NCBI GenBank assembly: GCA_963924555.1
Contig: OZ004585.1
Location: 2,555,488 to 2,619,487, forward strand
DNA length: 64,000 bases
Direction of reading: 5' to 3'
Origin: Crambe crambe
Taxonomy: Eukaryota > Porifera > Demospongiae > Poecilosclerida > Crambeidae
Shown one piece after another: positions 10,373-21,177 of this stretch. Made by a program: the position numbers and the translations under genes. The notes under the pieces are model-generated. The model worked only from the letters and a program-made list of their open reading frames with translations, made no database searches and was not told where the DNA came from. The number at the start of each line of letters is the position of its first letter. The stretch's first letter is position 1.

Positions 10373-12323
10373 GGGTCGTTGCAAAAGCTGGACTCTGGAC
10401 TGGACTGGACTCTGGACTGTAGCTAGCTAAAAATTGGACTTAAAATTTGTTAGCGAGGACACACAACCTTCCTAGTACACTAATAACGCACTTAATCGCT
10501 TACAACTGCCAAAATCTACTTGCACGGGCACCAAACATGCAACATACCTATTTTGAAAGGATGCACTAACTAGCGTGGTATAATATTTTTCGACACAGAT
10601 CTAAAGCTTTACTTTCTCCAGCATCATTCAGACATCCCTAGCTTACAATGATCCAAGTATGGACTTAACCTGTGCACACTCAGCAGCAATATACTTAAGC
10701 GTGTGCAAAGTCCAGCTGCATTCACTGTGCAGCTGAAAGTGGTTAAGGTAAGTGTGCTTGTGGTTTATACTTGTACGTGGTTGATAAGCAGGTAAACAAT
10801 CCTATTAGTATTTCAACTGCTGCTGAGTGTGGTAACAGATCAGAGAAGGAACAAACTAATATACATGGTAATATTTTATCATTAAAAAGTGATAAATAAA
10901 TAATCAGTGTACTAATATGTTATAGTGCAATGACAGAGCAGACCACCAGTCTCACAGAAGCTTGCTACCTCTGCCATGGAAAAGTCCATCTGAACACGCC
11001 ATCCAAGTGGAAAAAATGTAGAGGCTTACAGGTACATATCAAGCCTTGATGTCCCTGATGATGGAGTAATCTGTCAAACCTGCAGAAGGGATGTAACAAG
11101 GGTACTTACAGATCCTGGCCATACACCTAGGTGGTTGCTAACAACCAGACAAACAACCTGTTGCATCGACGAGTGCAAACAAGTAGTGTTTTCCTCATTA
11201 CAAGGACAAACGGAATCGGTACTTAGAGGTTTAGGATTAAAGAGTAAAGTTTCGCCCATCCCAATCCCTACACCACTCTGCAAATATCATTACCATATGG
11301 TATATAACAAATTATACCCTGTACAAAGATATCGTGTCACTTGTGGGACAGCACTCCACAGAGATTCCAACCCCAAACTATGCCCAACCTAACCTAATAC
11401 AACAACATTTATTCCAACACACCAATTTTGGGTATTATCATCAAATTATCAAGTAACGTACATAACACAGTGCACACAGTGGAAGAACTGGTAGAATCCT
11501 CACTAAAAACCATTACTGTAGTTGTGGCAAAGGAACTACTTTAGGGGAATGCTCTCCTGCTTCCAGACATCCAGGACATGTTCTCCACTGCTGCTACAAA
11601 ATTAGCACACCAACTACAGGAGGACATTGATTGATATACCCAAACTTGTTTCACCACAACTTATCCTTAGCACTTTAACCACCAATTTACAGCACCACAT
11701 GAAATACACATGCAAAGTTAAAAAGTTCGGCACACTTATATTTAGATCTGGCAGTGATTTATCTCAACCCCTATCTCAAGCACTATGGAAAGTACGAAAA
11801 GCACAACAGGTCCCTGAAAATGAAATCAAGCATACCACCACCAGCACGACTATTGAGCATACAGAGCACACCAGACGTAAATTACTCACAGAAATTAATC
11901 AAAAAGCATGCTCACATATCAACTCATTTTTAACAAGTAACAAAAAACACAATTTTGAATTATCCGATACAACCATAAAAGAGGTCATTGCTGATATTGA
12001 CATATTGTGGGAAGCCATCTGCCTTTTAACGACGAGTCCATGGGAGAAAAAAGATACAACAAAAGTTTCACCCAAGACCAAACATACTAAACTTATGAGG
12101 AGGTTCTGTATTTTCTGTTCTGTGATGTTTTGCATCAATGACAACTACACAATACCCTAGCCTCGTTCCCAGGCTCTCAGTGAAACGGGAAATGTGGGGG
12201 CGGAAAGGAGAGCCTGGTTTCTACTGCACGCATGGGCGTGTAAATTTTGACCACATAATTATATTCATAACACGATTGATGATGTAATTATTAAGTAAAC
12301 GTCACAATTAGTACAAACGCAGG

Positions 12324-12572
12324 ATGGATGTCGCTTGTGTGAGCAGAGTGCAGCTATTGCCTTGTTTAGCAGTTCTGGATTATCATAGAAGTAGGATCAA
12401 CAAACTCCTGGATGTCCCTGAGCTAGCTCCAGATGACCCCTTCCCATCACACGTCTGTCAAGCTTGCAAGAGGAGAATAGTTTCCTTGGAGAAGGCAACT
12501 GCAAACATTACTAGCTTCAAAGAGCTGGCCAGATCTTCTTTGCGGAGATCCCTTGAGAGCAGGGGCACGAAT
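12324..12572 (+). pseudogene. Captured ZAD-like zinc-finger exon
   Basis: The frame begins MDVACVSRVQLLPCLAVLDY and continues KLLDVPELAP, PSHVCQACKRRI, LEKATANITSFKELA. The pattern of an N-terminal cysteine, a hydrophobic LLDV stretch, then HVCQACKRR and a helical LEKA segment resembles the N-terminal zinc-binding domain that precedes C2H2 fingers in animal zinc-finger proteins (ZAD-like). The first cysteine pair is incomplete and no C2H2 finger follows. It lies wholly inside the TIR element at 12158-13003, so it is read as a captured gene fragment. Family assignment is moderate. Confidence 0.5.
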
Positions 12573-12647
12573 AGTCTGGCGTCGCCAGCCCAGCTTTTCT
12601 TCGTCCCCCCAAAAAAGAAGAAAAGCTGGGCTGGCGACGCCAGACTA
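12573..12647. mobile_element. Nested 75 bp minimal inverted-repeat element
   Basis: Two perfect 31-base arms, beginning TAGTCTGGCGTCGCCAGCCC, lie almost back to back around a short C/A-run loop. The flanks GGGCACGAA and GGGCATGAA look like a 9 bp target duplication with one change. Its end has the same design as the host element's end (TAG plus a short internal palindrome), so it may be a minimal relative. Confidence 0.6.
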
Positions 12648-12854
12648 GGGCATGAACACATCCTTGCCATCAAATACAGCTCGGATAGCCAGCTTCTGCT
12701 CTTCCTTCAGCAACAGTTGGGGTAAACCAAGCATTGACAGGGCATGAGAAAGTGCTTGCGGATAGTGGGAACTTGAATCGCTTGAAGAAACGCTAGAAGA
12801 AACACTCTCAGAAACGAACTCGCCATCTTGCACAAAAAAACGCTGATTAGACAA
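12648..12854 (-). pseudogene. Captured RecQ-type helicase N-terminal fragment
   Basis: The minus-strand frame begins MSNQRFFVQDGEFVSES, has a serine-rich stretch, then LPQLLLKEEQKLAIRAVFDG followed by KDVFMP. The L-x3-Q-x2-AI-x3-FDGKDVFMP segment matches the region just before Walker A in RecQ-family helicases (Q motif and start of the helicase domain). The sequence stops there, just before the expected GxGKS, at the edge of the nested hairpin. It is only an N-terminal piece and cannot make a helicase. It lies inside the TIR element and runs towards the zinc-finger fragment. Confidence 0.65.
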
Positions 12855-14189
12855 AAATTATAATTATGATGAAATCAAAAACGGGAAAGTACGGAGGGAA
12901 TCCAAATCCCCCGGAATGTGAGGGATCCGGTCTGCAGTAGAAACCAGGCTCTCCTTTCCGCCCCCACATTTCCCGTTTCACTGAGAGCCTGGGAACGAGG
13001 CTACACAATACCCCTGCATACCTTACTCACCTCCATCATAGATGGCCAGGGGGGATCAGCCACACTCAAGTTTCTGAACCTTGGCGTATGTGCCTCAATG
13101 GACACACTGGCTAGGCACATTCAACAGAAGCACACAGATCGAGAGCAACTTAAGATCAAGTGTCTAGATAGTGAGAGCTTCATTATCATATCAGCCGACA
13201 ATATCGACTTCAAACACAGCTTTGCAAGAGTCAGTAAAGGCTCAAATAACAGCAGCTGGCATGGAACATCTATTCAGGTTGTTCAGCCTCTACCATCACT
13301 TGCACTGTCTATTGAACAAGCATTCAGTGATCATACCCTACTGAATACGGCTGCTGTGCATAGCAGTTGTTCCTCAGTTGCTCAACCTAGTTGTAACCAT
13401 GACATCACTCACAGACTAGGTAGGAAAAGATTACCATCATATACTGCAGGACCAACTGCTAAAAGGCAGCCAAAGCCTCGAACAGGCACCGAATATAACT
13501 CACAATTGCGTGCTGAAAGTTCTAGCAACCAGCACCCCTTCTTCCATATGAGTGCCACTGCCCAAAAGGAAAGTCGACTTCTTTCACTCTCAGATTTTCT
13601 GCCTAACGATCAGGAGAAGTCTGCAGTGATGGAGCTGAAGAATGAACTGCACATGTATATGCTTCAGAAAGTAGCAGTTGCAGCCAAGCAACCAGACAAG
13701 AGAGTAATAAGTATACAGGATTAATTCTCATGCACCAGGGCCACACATACAGAAAAATCAAACTTTTTCTATCTTAATATTATGGATTGCAAGGCTGACA
13801 GCAAAGACACTCTAATGTCCATGCTCCATGACCTTTATGACGAGTTTATACACACAGCTACGGGCAACAAATATCTGGTTGTTGAAGGGGATGCCAAAAT
13901 TTATGAGTTGTTGCAGTCTCTAAAATTGGAGTACAGTGATGAGTTGGGCTGGTTGATCCCCTACCCAGGGGACTGGCTAGGGCATTATGAATTATCAGGT
14001 GGCTTTAATGAAGCCATACTTTGATGCCGGGCTGAAATCACTCGCTGAGGTAGCTGGCTACCCAGTGGCTGCTATCAAAGAATGTAGCCAATTCAAAAGA
14101 ACCCATAACTTCATTCTGGAAGCCTGGGAGGCACTATACAGAGCAATGCTGCACTCATTTCTTGGTACTGCTCCATCTGCTTCCACACA

Positions 14190-14418
14190 TGTGACATCAA
14201 CAGTGGCTACTACTGAACCTCCTTCTGCAACTAGAGCTACCGAACCTCCATCTGCATCTACCATGGCTACTGCATGTGCTGGACCACCATCTACATCTAC
14301 TGTGGTTACTATAGCTACAGGACCTCCATCTACTATGCCTACTAGAGCTATTGAACCTTCATCTGCATCTACTGTAGCTACCTCATGTGCCAGACCACCA
14401 ACATCCACTGTGGCTACA
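14190..14418 (+). repeat. Coding minisatellite in copy A (EPPSASTxAT repeats)
   Basis: Degenerate repeats encode variants of EPPSATRAT, GPPSTSTVVT and EPSSASTVAT. The units share CCATCTGCATCTAC and GTGGCTAC motifs. The array continues past the MITE at 14419-14565 (CATGTACCAAACCTCCATCTAC). The corresponding place in copy C has no such array, so the expansion is specific to this copy. Confidence 0.65.
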
Positions 14419-14565
14419 GTTGATTTAATAAGACTTGCAACAAATTTTTTAGCATCCTACTACAATGTTATCACAGGTTACCACATTTTCATTGATGTAG
14501 CCAGAGTTTGGTTAACCACTGGCTACAAAAGTCCAAAACTCTGTTGCAAGTTTTACTAAATCAAC
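14419..14565. mobile_element. MITE inside copy A
   Basis: The ends GTTGATTTAATAAGACTTGC and its near reverse complement GCAAGTTTTACTAAATCAAC enclose about 100 bases with further pairing (GTTACCACATTT, CAGAGTTTGGTTAACC). It splits the minisatellite of copy A. No target duplication is clear. Confidence 0.6.
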
Positions 14566-17500
14566 TGTACCACATGTACTGATTCTACAGTTGTGGTTAC
14601 CACATGTACCAAACCTCCATCTACTACATGTAACACAAGTACATTGACAACAGCAGGATCACAAACAAGTACAAGCCTCCTAAAACAGGGTGATAGATAT
14701 CCTCAATAACACCGGAGTCAGCAAAGGAGAAAAACTTTAGGCACAAAATAAATACTTCTCTAGTGACACTAGCCACCTTAGCAGAGGATAAAAAAGTAAT
14801 GTTCTCTGAGTTTGAGAAGTACTTGCAAAGTATGGCTAACAAAGATAACACCTGGAAATTTTGGGTTCAGTTCGTCTTTGAGGATGCCATGGCTTATGTT
14901 GGCCTCTACTTAGCCATACGTAGTGGCAACTGGGCTTTGAGGATGAACAGCATGAAGACCATGGCTCCTCTATTCACGGCATTTGATCACCCCACCTACC
15001 AAAAGGTGATTTCAAATCACACCCATGATCTACTGAATTTACCAGAAGTGCTGCTTATGTTTACCCAAGGAGCCTTTGTAACCAATATCAGTGGGAGGGA
15101 ATGGCACTCTGTTGGGATTGACGAGGCCCACGAAATGTTAATTAATAGGCAATGCAAACAGGCAATGCAAACAGGCAGTTGTAAAACCATCTGAAGATTA
15201 CATCAACAGAACTGCATCTTACCTCGTATACAGAACCATTGCATTTGAACACCTCTATAAGGAGCTCTTTCCTGAAAAAGAAAAAAATACCAGTGAAGTA
15301 GAATCAGTGTACTCAACCAAAAATGTGGATACTAAAATTGAATCTAATAATAAAGTCACAGATTTGTGCCCTCTCTGATATTTCCTTCCTAGAGGCCAAT
15401 GAAAACAGAGGATTGATCAACCCATTTACAGGAGAGAAAGCACAAGATTCAAAGTACCACCATCTCCTAAACTTTCGAAAAATTGGTGAAGAAGAATACC
15501 AACTCAGAATTTCCTATTTCACTCTACAAACACCAAGCACTGAAGCACCTAATAGAAGGAGAGCACTGGAAACCTTCACAACAAGAAAATCCAATAAAAG
15601 TAAAGGTATCACAACTGGAAAGGGATCAAAAATTAGTGCCAACAGCAATCAAAAGAAAGCTCCTCTTCTCTCAGAAAACTGGCCAACAAGTAGACAGGCC
15701 AGTTGAACAGCTCGTGCAATATCCACTGTCACTTAGTGATAATGAAGGAAATCCACTCAGTGGGAAAAAAAAGAGTTACTTCACAAAATCCCTGGAGGCT
15801 GGAAACCTCGGTGCTCTTTGCTGGAGGGTATGTTTTTAATAAATATGTACCCTCTCAGCCACCACAAGACACTTGCTGATTATGGTTCCTTTCTACTGAG
15901 AAGATTTATTTTTCCACAGTTCTGCAAAGGCAGCCTGGAGGTTCATGTCATTTTTGACAACCCTGGAAGGTTACAAAATACACCAAAATATTTTGAGCAA
16001 CATAAAAGAGATGCACTATCCATAATTTCGACCAATCATGTGTGCATGAACATGACCAAGGATGCAGAAATAGTCCCCAGGAAATGGAGGGAAAACATTC
16101 TTAATTGCCGGACATGCAAACGAAACCTAGTAAAGTTCCTTGGACACTACTTTCTTCATCATTCTAGTACCTTCCTTACAGCCAATCAGTCCTTGTATGT
16201 GGCAGGCACATTCAGTGATGAAGCACGGTTTGTGACTGAAGAAAACATACCACAGCCAGACCCCACCTACACATGCAATGCAGAAGAAGCTGACACCAGG
16301 CTATGGTTACATGCATGTATGACGAGATACCACAGGGTACTTCTGATCACACCAGACACTGATGTCTACATGATTGGAATTGGCCTCCTATGTTCCAAAA
16401 CAAAGGACATAATTGCACAAATCAGCCTTTATAGTGCCAGAGAGTTAAGACTACTTCACCTAAAAAATCTGATCATGGCCTTAAAAGCTGATCCAGATCT
16501 AGGCAAGCTCACACCATCAGAGTTACCCCGTGTTCTTCAGACGCTGTTTGTGTGTACTGGCTGTGATTATGTGTCCTTTTTCAGTGGGATAGGTAAAGCC
16601 ACTTTTCTACGGTACTTTTTTCAGTACGCTACCTTCATTACTGGAAGTACTGCTTCAGGAACCTTAGGGTTTGAAACCCTACCCTTAAACTGGAAGTCAG
16701 GCTATTTGGCACTCCTACGACTAGTGGGTACAGTGTATTTCAAAAAGCATTCTTCTGGTTTTATTACGCAATGTCCTGCCACCCACTACTCTACGTTCAA
16801 TAACCTGGGTTTGTCAGAAGAAGAACAGCATCATAAATGGCTTGATGACATCAGGAACACCATCTGGTTCAGAATAAAATTTGAAAATGAGATGATGGCC
16901 TCCAATGAAGCACTAAAGTTCCACCGGAAGAGATCCTGCTGGGTTCTACACCTGTGGGGACAAGCACACCTTAATGAAATGACACTTGAGTCACTATCAT
17001 ATTACGGATGGTCCATAAAGAATAACTCACTCGCTATAGTGTGGGACACTGATGAAAACATCAAGACCATCAGGAATAGACTTGAGAGTTTGATAAGAGG
17101 TTGCAGGTGTGCGACAGGATGTACGACCAATCGCTGCAGCTGTAGAAAGAAGGCAAACTCTTGCTCAGCTGGATGCGAATGCACAAACTGCTGCAACACC
17201 ACATCCATGAATGACATCCACAATAGTGAATCTGCCATCAGGGACCTGTCAATTGAAGAGGAGATAGAGAGAGATCATGATGTTGATATTATGGACTTCG
17301 TTTTTCAAGATGAACTTAATGACTTTGAAATTGAAAGTGAGGATGATATTATAGAAGACATGGATTTATTGTAGCTGTACATATTAATCTCGTGGATTAT
17401 ATTTTTCGACACCTATACATCTACTTCAAAATGACACATCTACTGCTAAAATAATTATCTTTAACATACCTGGTTATTCAATTGTGCACGCTTTCCAATG

Positions 17501-17821
17501 TTGTCCTAGAGCGCGCTTTCCAACGAGACCCAAGTACAGCTCTTTAATCCATCGAACAGAAGTTCCCCATTAAAAACAGAGTGCCCAGCTATCTACACTC
17601 CACAAACACATAGCTTGTTTTTACAGCTTTCCTGAATAGGTACTTCAAGCGTGGCCACTGAAAACTGCTCTAAAGGAGAGTAGAGAGGCTAGAACTACCT
17701 ACCACTTCTTCAACAAAAAATTGCCCACGTGGCAAGTCAAACATGACGTCATAAAAAATTAAAATTTAAGGTTGCGTAACGACTGTAGTGGAGCAGCATA
17801 GCTACCAAATTCAGATCAATT

Positions 17822-19627
17822 GTTCACTTTTTGATAAAAGCACCAAAATTTATACACATATACTTTTAAGTATTGTGAACACGTTCAGATATTGGGGCGC
17901 CTGTAATTACGCCTTTGTCAGCCATGGCTGTCATTTTTAAAATGGCTGCCATGGAATATTGAAAAATCAATATGCTGATCCTTCAAAGCTAATAACAGTA
18001 TTGCTATTTTGGTATAGTCCGCTAATTTAGTATGATGTGACAAATATTCTGAACCTTGCACGACTGACTGATTTGCATGTTCAAAACTGCACAGCCTTTG
18101 TCCAGGCGGCTCGGCACATCATTTTAATATAGCTATTAATATCAGAGTATCAGGACCCTAACTTTTTTTGATATTGAATCTTGTAACGTAAACTGTATGC
18201 ATGCATGCACACATGGAAACTATGCATGCAGGGAAATTATGTATGCATGTGTATACATGCAACTCCATGTATACACATTGAGTTGCATGCTCTCTCTCAT
18301 TGGCATTATCAACTGGTATAAGCTTATATTGGATGTGTTCTTTTTATCCTAAGTGGTTCTCCGATCATGTGAATTGGACACTAAACTATTTTTAGTAACC
18401 ATAATGTTAAAACACAGGAGACCCTATGCATATAGGAACAAAAATTTGTCTTGATAATAGCAGGTGCATGGATGACATCGAGGGAATGCAACTCCAGGCA
18501 TGCCCTATTTATTGAAAACTAACTACTTATTCCAAATAGACCATGCTGTCTACTCTAGTTGCAAGCTCTATACTGACCAGCTTTTAGTGGTCAATAAAAC
18601 CCTTGATAGTTGCTTGCATTGTTACATATTATTATAATTCTAATAGACTACTTGTGGCTAGCACAGCAGTTGTATCTCATGTGGTCCATCTATAATAATG
18701 TAACTGGCTACATACTAATATGTAGCTGTCACCAGGAATTCAACCCCCTCATATCAGGTAGCTAGTATCTATAATGTAAGTCTACATAAACAAGTGAGAT
18801 ATTACGTCTTTTATAATTGCATTGAGAGATATAACTGTAGCTAAACCAGCAACATAAATAATCTTCGGTATGAATCATAAAAAGTGTAGACCACCGTGGG
18901 AGAGATACCCTTGTTGACTACCTCACAAACTCTACCTTGTGCTATTGATATATTACCAAATAAGGAGATAGTTTTACACATGATAATGCTTTAGAAGTAC
19001 TCTAACCTATACACTCCTTAGCAAGTACAGTTGAGCTTAAGGAGTAACACAACAGCTTTTTCATGAGGTATCTTGGTTACCTGCTTGCTAAATCTGAAAT
19101 GGTTTGAGGCTGTCTTTTAAGGGTTAGATATTTGCAAGAAAGATTCTTGAAACTTACGTTATGCTCTTCAGTGAATTATCAAAAAAATATTTTTTTTCTC
19201 TGTTTCAGTATACTTCACTGTATGCAGTTAGCTACGTACAGTAGAACCTATACATAAGGCTACACAGTGTGCAAAGTGTGCCGGTCCAGGGGGATTTTCT
19301 TCTTCAGACCAAGAAGCAGTGCATGGAAACCTGTAGGATCCGTGGCTATTTTCAAGAAATTGAATTTGGTGGGTATTAATGTGATGAAATTGTGGTACAT
19401 GAAACCATGCAAACCCAGTGCTAGTAACAATGCGAGCCTCTTCAGAGATTGGCAACCATTTTATATTGATGGCAGCCAGGAACTAGATTACCTGGTGGCC
19501 ATTTTTAAATTGACAGCCACAGCTAATGCAGGCACCTTTGCGGGTGCCCCAATATCTGAAAATGTTCATAATACATCAAAGTAGCTACATGTACACAAAG
19601 TTTGGTGCTTTTATCAAAACGTGAACG
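17822..19627. mobile_element. Long foldback element with about 130 bp arms
   Basis: The left arm (TGTTCACTTTTTGATAAAAG and CACCAAA, then GTTCAGATATTGGGGCGCC, to about 17960) is inverted at about 19490-19627 (GGGTGCCCCAATATCTGAA, then TTTGGTGCTTTTATCAAAAC). The arms are diverged. The roughly 1.5 kb between them has no recognisable gene; it holds an ATGC-rich stretch at 18190-18300 (TGCATGCATGCAC and similar) and otherwise plain AT-rich sequence. The segment 17375-17821 just outside also shows no gene. Confidence 0.5.
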
Positions 19628-21177
19628 ATTTTTGTCTGCAAACTCGACATAATAAAAAAATTTTGGGGGGTGCTTTAGCACCCCAAGCACCTCCTCTAAA
19701 ATAATACACCACTGCGCTTAAGCGGTGGTTTGCTTCCCGTCGCTGCACATACGCCGTCAGCTGCCGGAAACACCTATCAGTCCAGATACTACTATACTCC
19801 GTATAATATAGTATCAGTCAAAACGCGTGCCCAAATCCGCGAGATTTATTTTCCACAATGAATTAATTCATTATCAAATCGCACCATGATTAGCAAAAAA
19901 TTTCTACCGTATGCATACTACTTAAAGTTTGGCTGCATGGCACAAGACTACAACTCCGTAAAATTTTGTGGCTAAAATAACTTTGTGGTTGTAGTTACAA
20001 CCCAAAGTATGCTTCTGTAGTAGGTCTACACAAATAACGGCCAAATGTGTCTTAAAGGTATGTAGAGTATAAACTTCTCATGAATGGCTTCCAGAAGCTC
20101 TACTGATGTAAAACATCCATCCTTTTTTTGTGTCCCAGTAGCCAAGGAATGAAATTCTGCATCATCCCTACATAGAGAGAGCTATCGCTTTCTCTGCTTA
20201 ATTCAGGTAACTCCTATTATCACCACACATGCACATACACACCACACACACTAAGTATCCATTATTAGCTATAATCTTTTATTGAAAAGCAGCATTCTGA
20301 CCTTATTAACTCTCAAATTGTTATAAACAAGGAATGTCTGGTTTTGTAGTGGCTGCACTCTTGTAGATTACCTCTTTGAAATAATTATGTCTGGTGGTTA
20401 AGTTAGTTCTTGGTAACCAAGGTCAGCTGCAATTTGGATGCTGTGTTATCAAGTTATGTAATTTCTGACCTGATGTTTGTGCAATGCACCATGTTGCTGT
20501 TGTCTTGCTGCACCATCCAAAGCTTGATGACTTTCGTGCAATTTTGATGCCAATTTATTATTAACCACATGCGAGGACATCCCTGCAATCTGGTTGGCTC
20601 TTATTACTACTAGATGACGACGAAGCTGAAGACCTTTTACAAACTTGTTGCCAGCATAAGAGTGAGACCTTTAGCACATACACTATAATATAATAGCCAC
20701 TACACTTTAATTTAGGGAACTGTATTCCTTGAGCAGATAGAGACATTATCTGCACATTACTAAACAGTAAAATTATAATCATAAGTAAACATTCCATAGA
20801 AATAAATAATTATAGGACGTGTTTATTATACAGTATTTTAGCTATGCCAAAGGGTAGCTGAGGAAGAATTCATCCTGGAAGAGAGTGTGATCCCTGTAAG
20901 CTTTGTAACCACACTTAGCTACTAAACTTATGACCACAAACATAGAAATTGTCAAGCACAAATGAAACAACACACAAATATTGACAAGGCATTTTTTTAG
21001 CCCACAGCTGAATAACGGAAATCTCAGCATCCTCATTACCGAGGAGGATTTTTTATGCTAAGTATGATATGTACCAAAAAGAAGGGCATAATAATAATGT
21101 TGAAATGTTCACCACGCACTAACTTATTCTGAAAATATGAAATTGTAATGGCAGCAATGTTGACAGTTGATAATAGC
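19628..21177. other. Intergenic, no convincing gene
   Basis: AT-rich sequence. A CATCCCTACATAGAGAGAGC motif at about 20164 matches the terminal hairpin of the SINE-like repeats at 45056 and 49304. A 64-codon minus frame at 20842-21036 has one hydrophobic stretch (NICVLFHLCLTISMFVVISL) and could encode a membrane peptide, but nothing else supports it. Confidence 0.4.

Larger units (their letters stand above)
12158..13003. mobile_element. Pack-MULE-like TIR element carrying host gene fragments
   Basis: The ends are perfect 71-base inverted repeats, beginning TAGCCTCGTTCCCAGGCTCT at 12158 and complementary at 12933-13003. The flanks carry a perfect 10 bp target duplication, CACAATACCC, at 12148-12157 and 13004-13013. 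The outermost 20 bases are themselves partly palindromic (AGCCT and AGGCT). The inside holds a ZAD-like zinc-finger exon (plus strand), a RecQ-like exon (minus strand) and a nested 75 bp element, but no transposase. A 9-10 bp duplication plus captured gene pieces is the pattern of Mutator-type Pack elements. It interrupts copy A of the PIN-CXC protein, so it is the younger insertion. Confidence 0.85.
10930..17374 (+). pseudogene. PIN-CXC element protein, copy A (broken)
   Basis: A broken copy of a large nuclear-type protein, also present at 46928-48378 and 55622-60657. Order: N-terminal finger (CYLC, CQTC, PRWL, C-x4-C, LCKYHY) at 10930-11310 with a one-base shift near 11030; middle region 11627-12160; continuation after the insertion at 13020-13724 (SADNIDFKHSF); 13782-14160 (VEGDAKIYELLQSLKL, AGLKSLAEVAG); 14763-15194 (GNWALRMNSMK, GIDEAHEMLIN); then an open frame 15818-17374. 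That frame carries a FEN/XPG-like PIN nuclease core: VIFDNPG (residue about 44), NAEEADTRLW (156), TPDTDVYMIG (180) and TGCDYVSFFSGIGK (248). It ends in a tesmin/TSO1-like CXC domain with C-x-C-x3-C-x4-C-x-C spacing (428-458) and an acidic tail. Frameshifts near 15170 and 15820, two TIR insertions and a minisatellite interrupt it, so it is not functional as read. Confidence 0.75.

Noticed and set aside
19267..19584. 105-codon plus-strand frame
   Set aside because: It overlaps one arm of the foldback element at 17822-19627, has a counter-strand frame and no motif.
20842..21036. 64-codon minus frame with one hydrophobic stretch
   Set aside because: A single membrane-like segment in AT-rich DNA is not enough; no paralogue or signal supports it.
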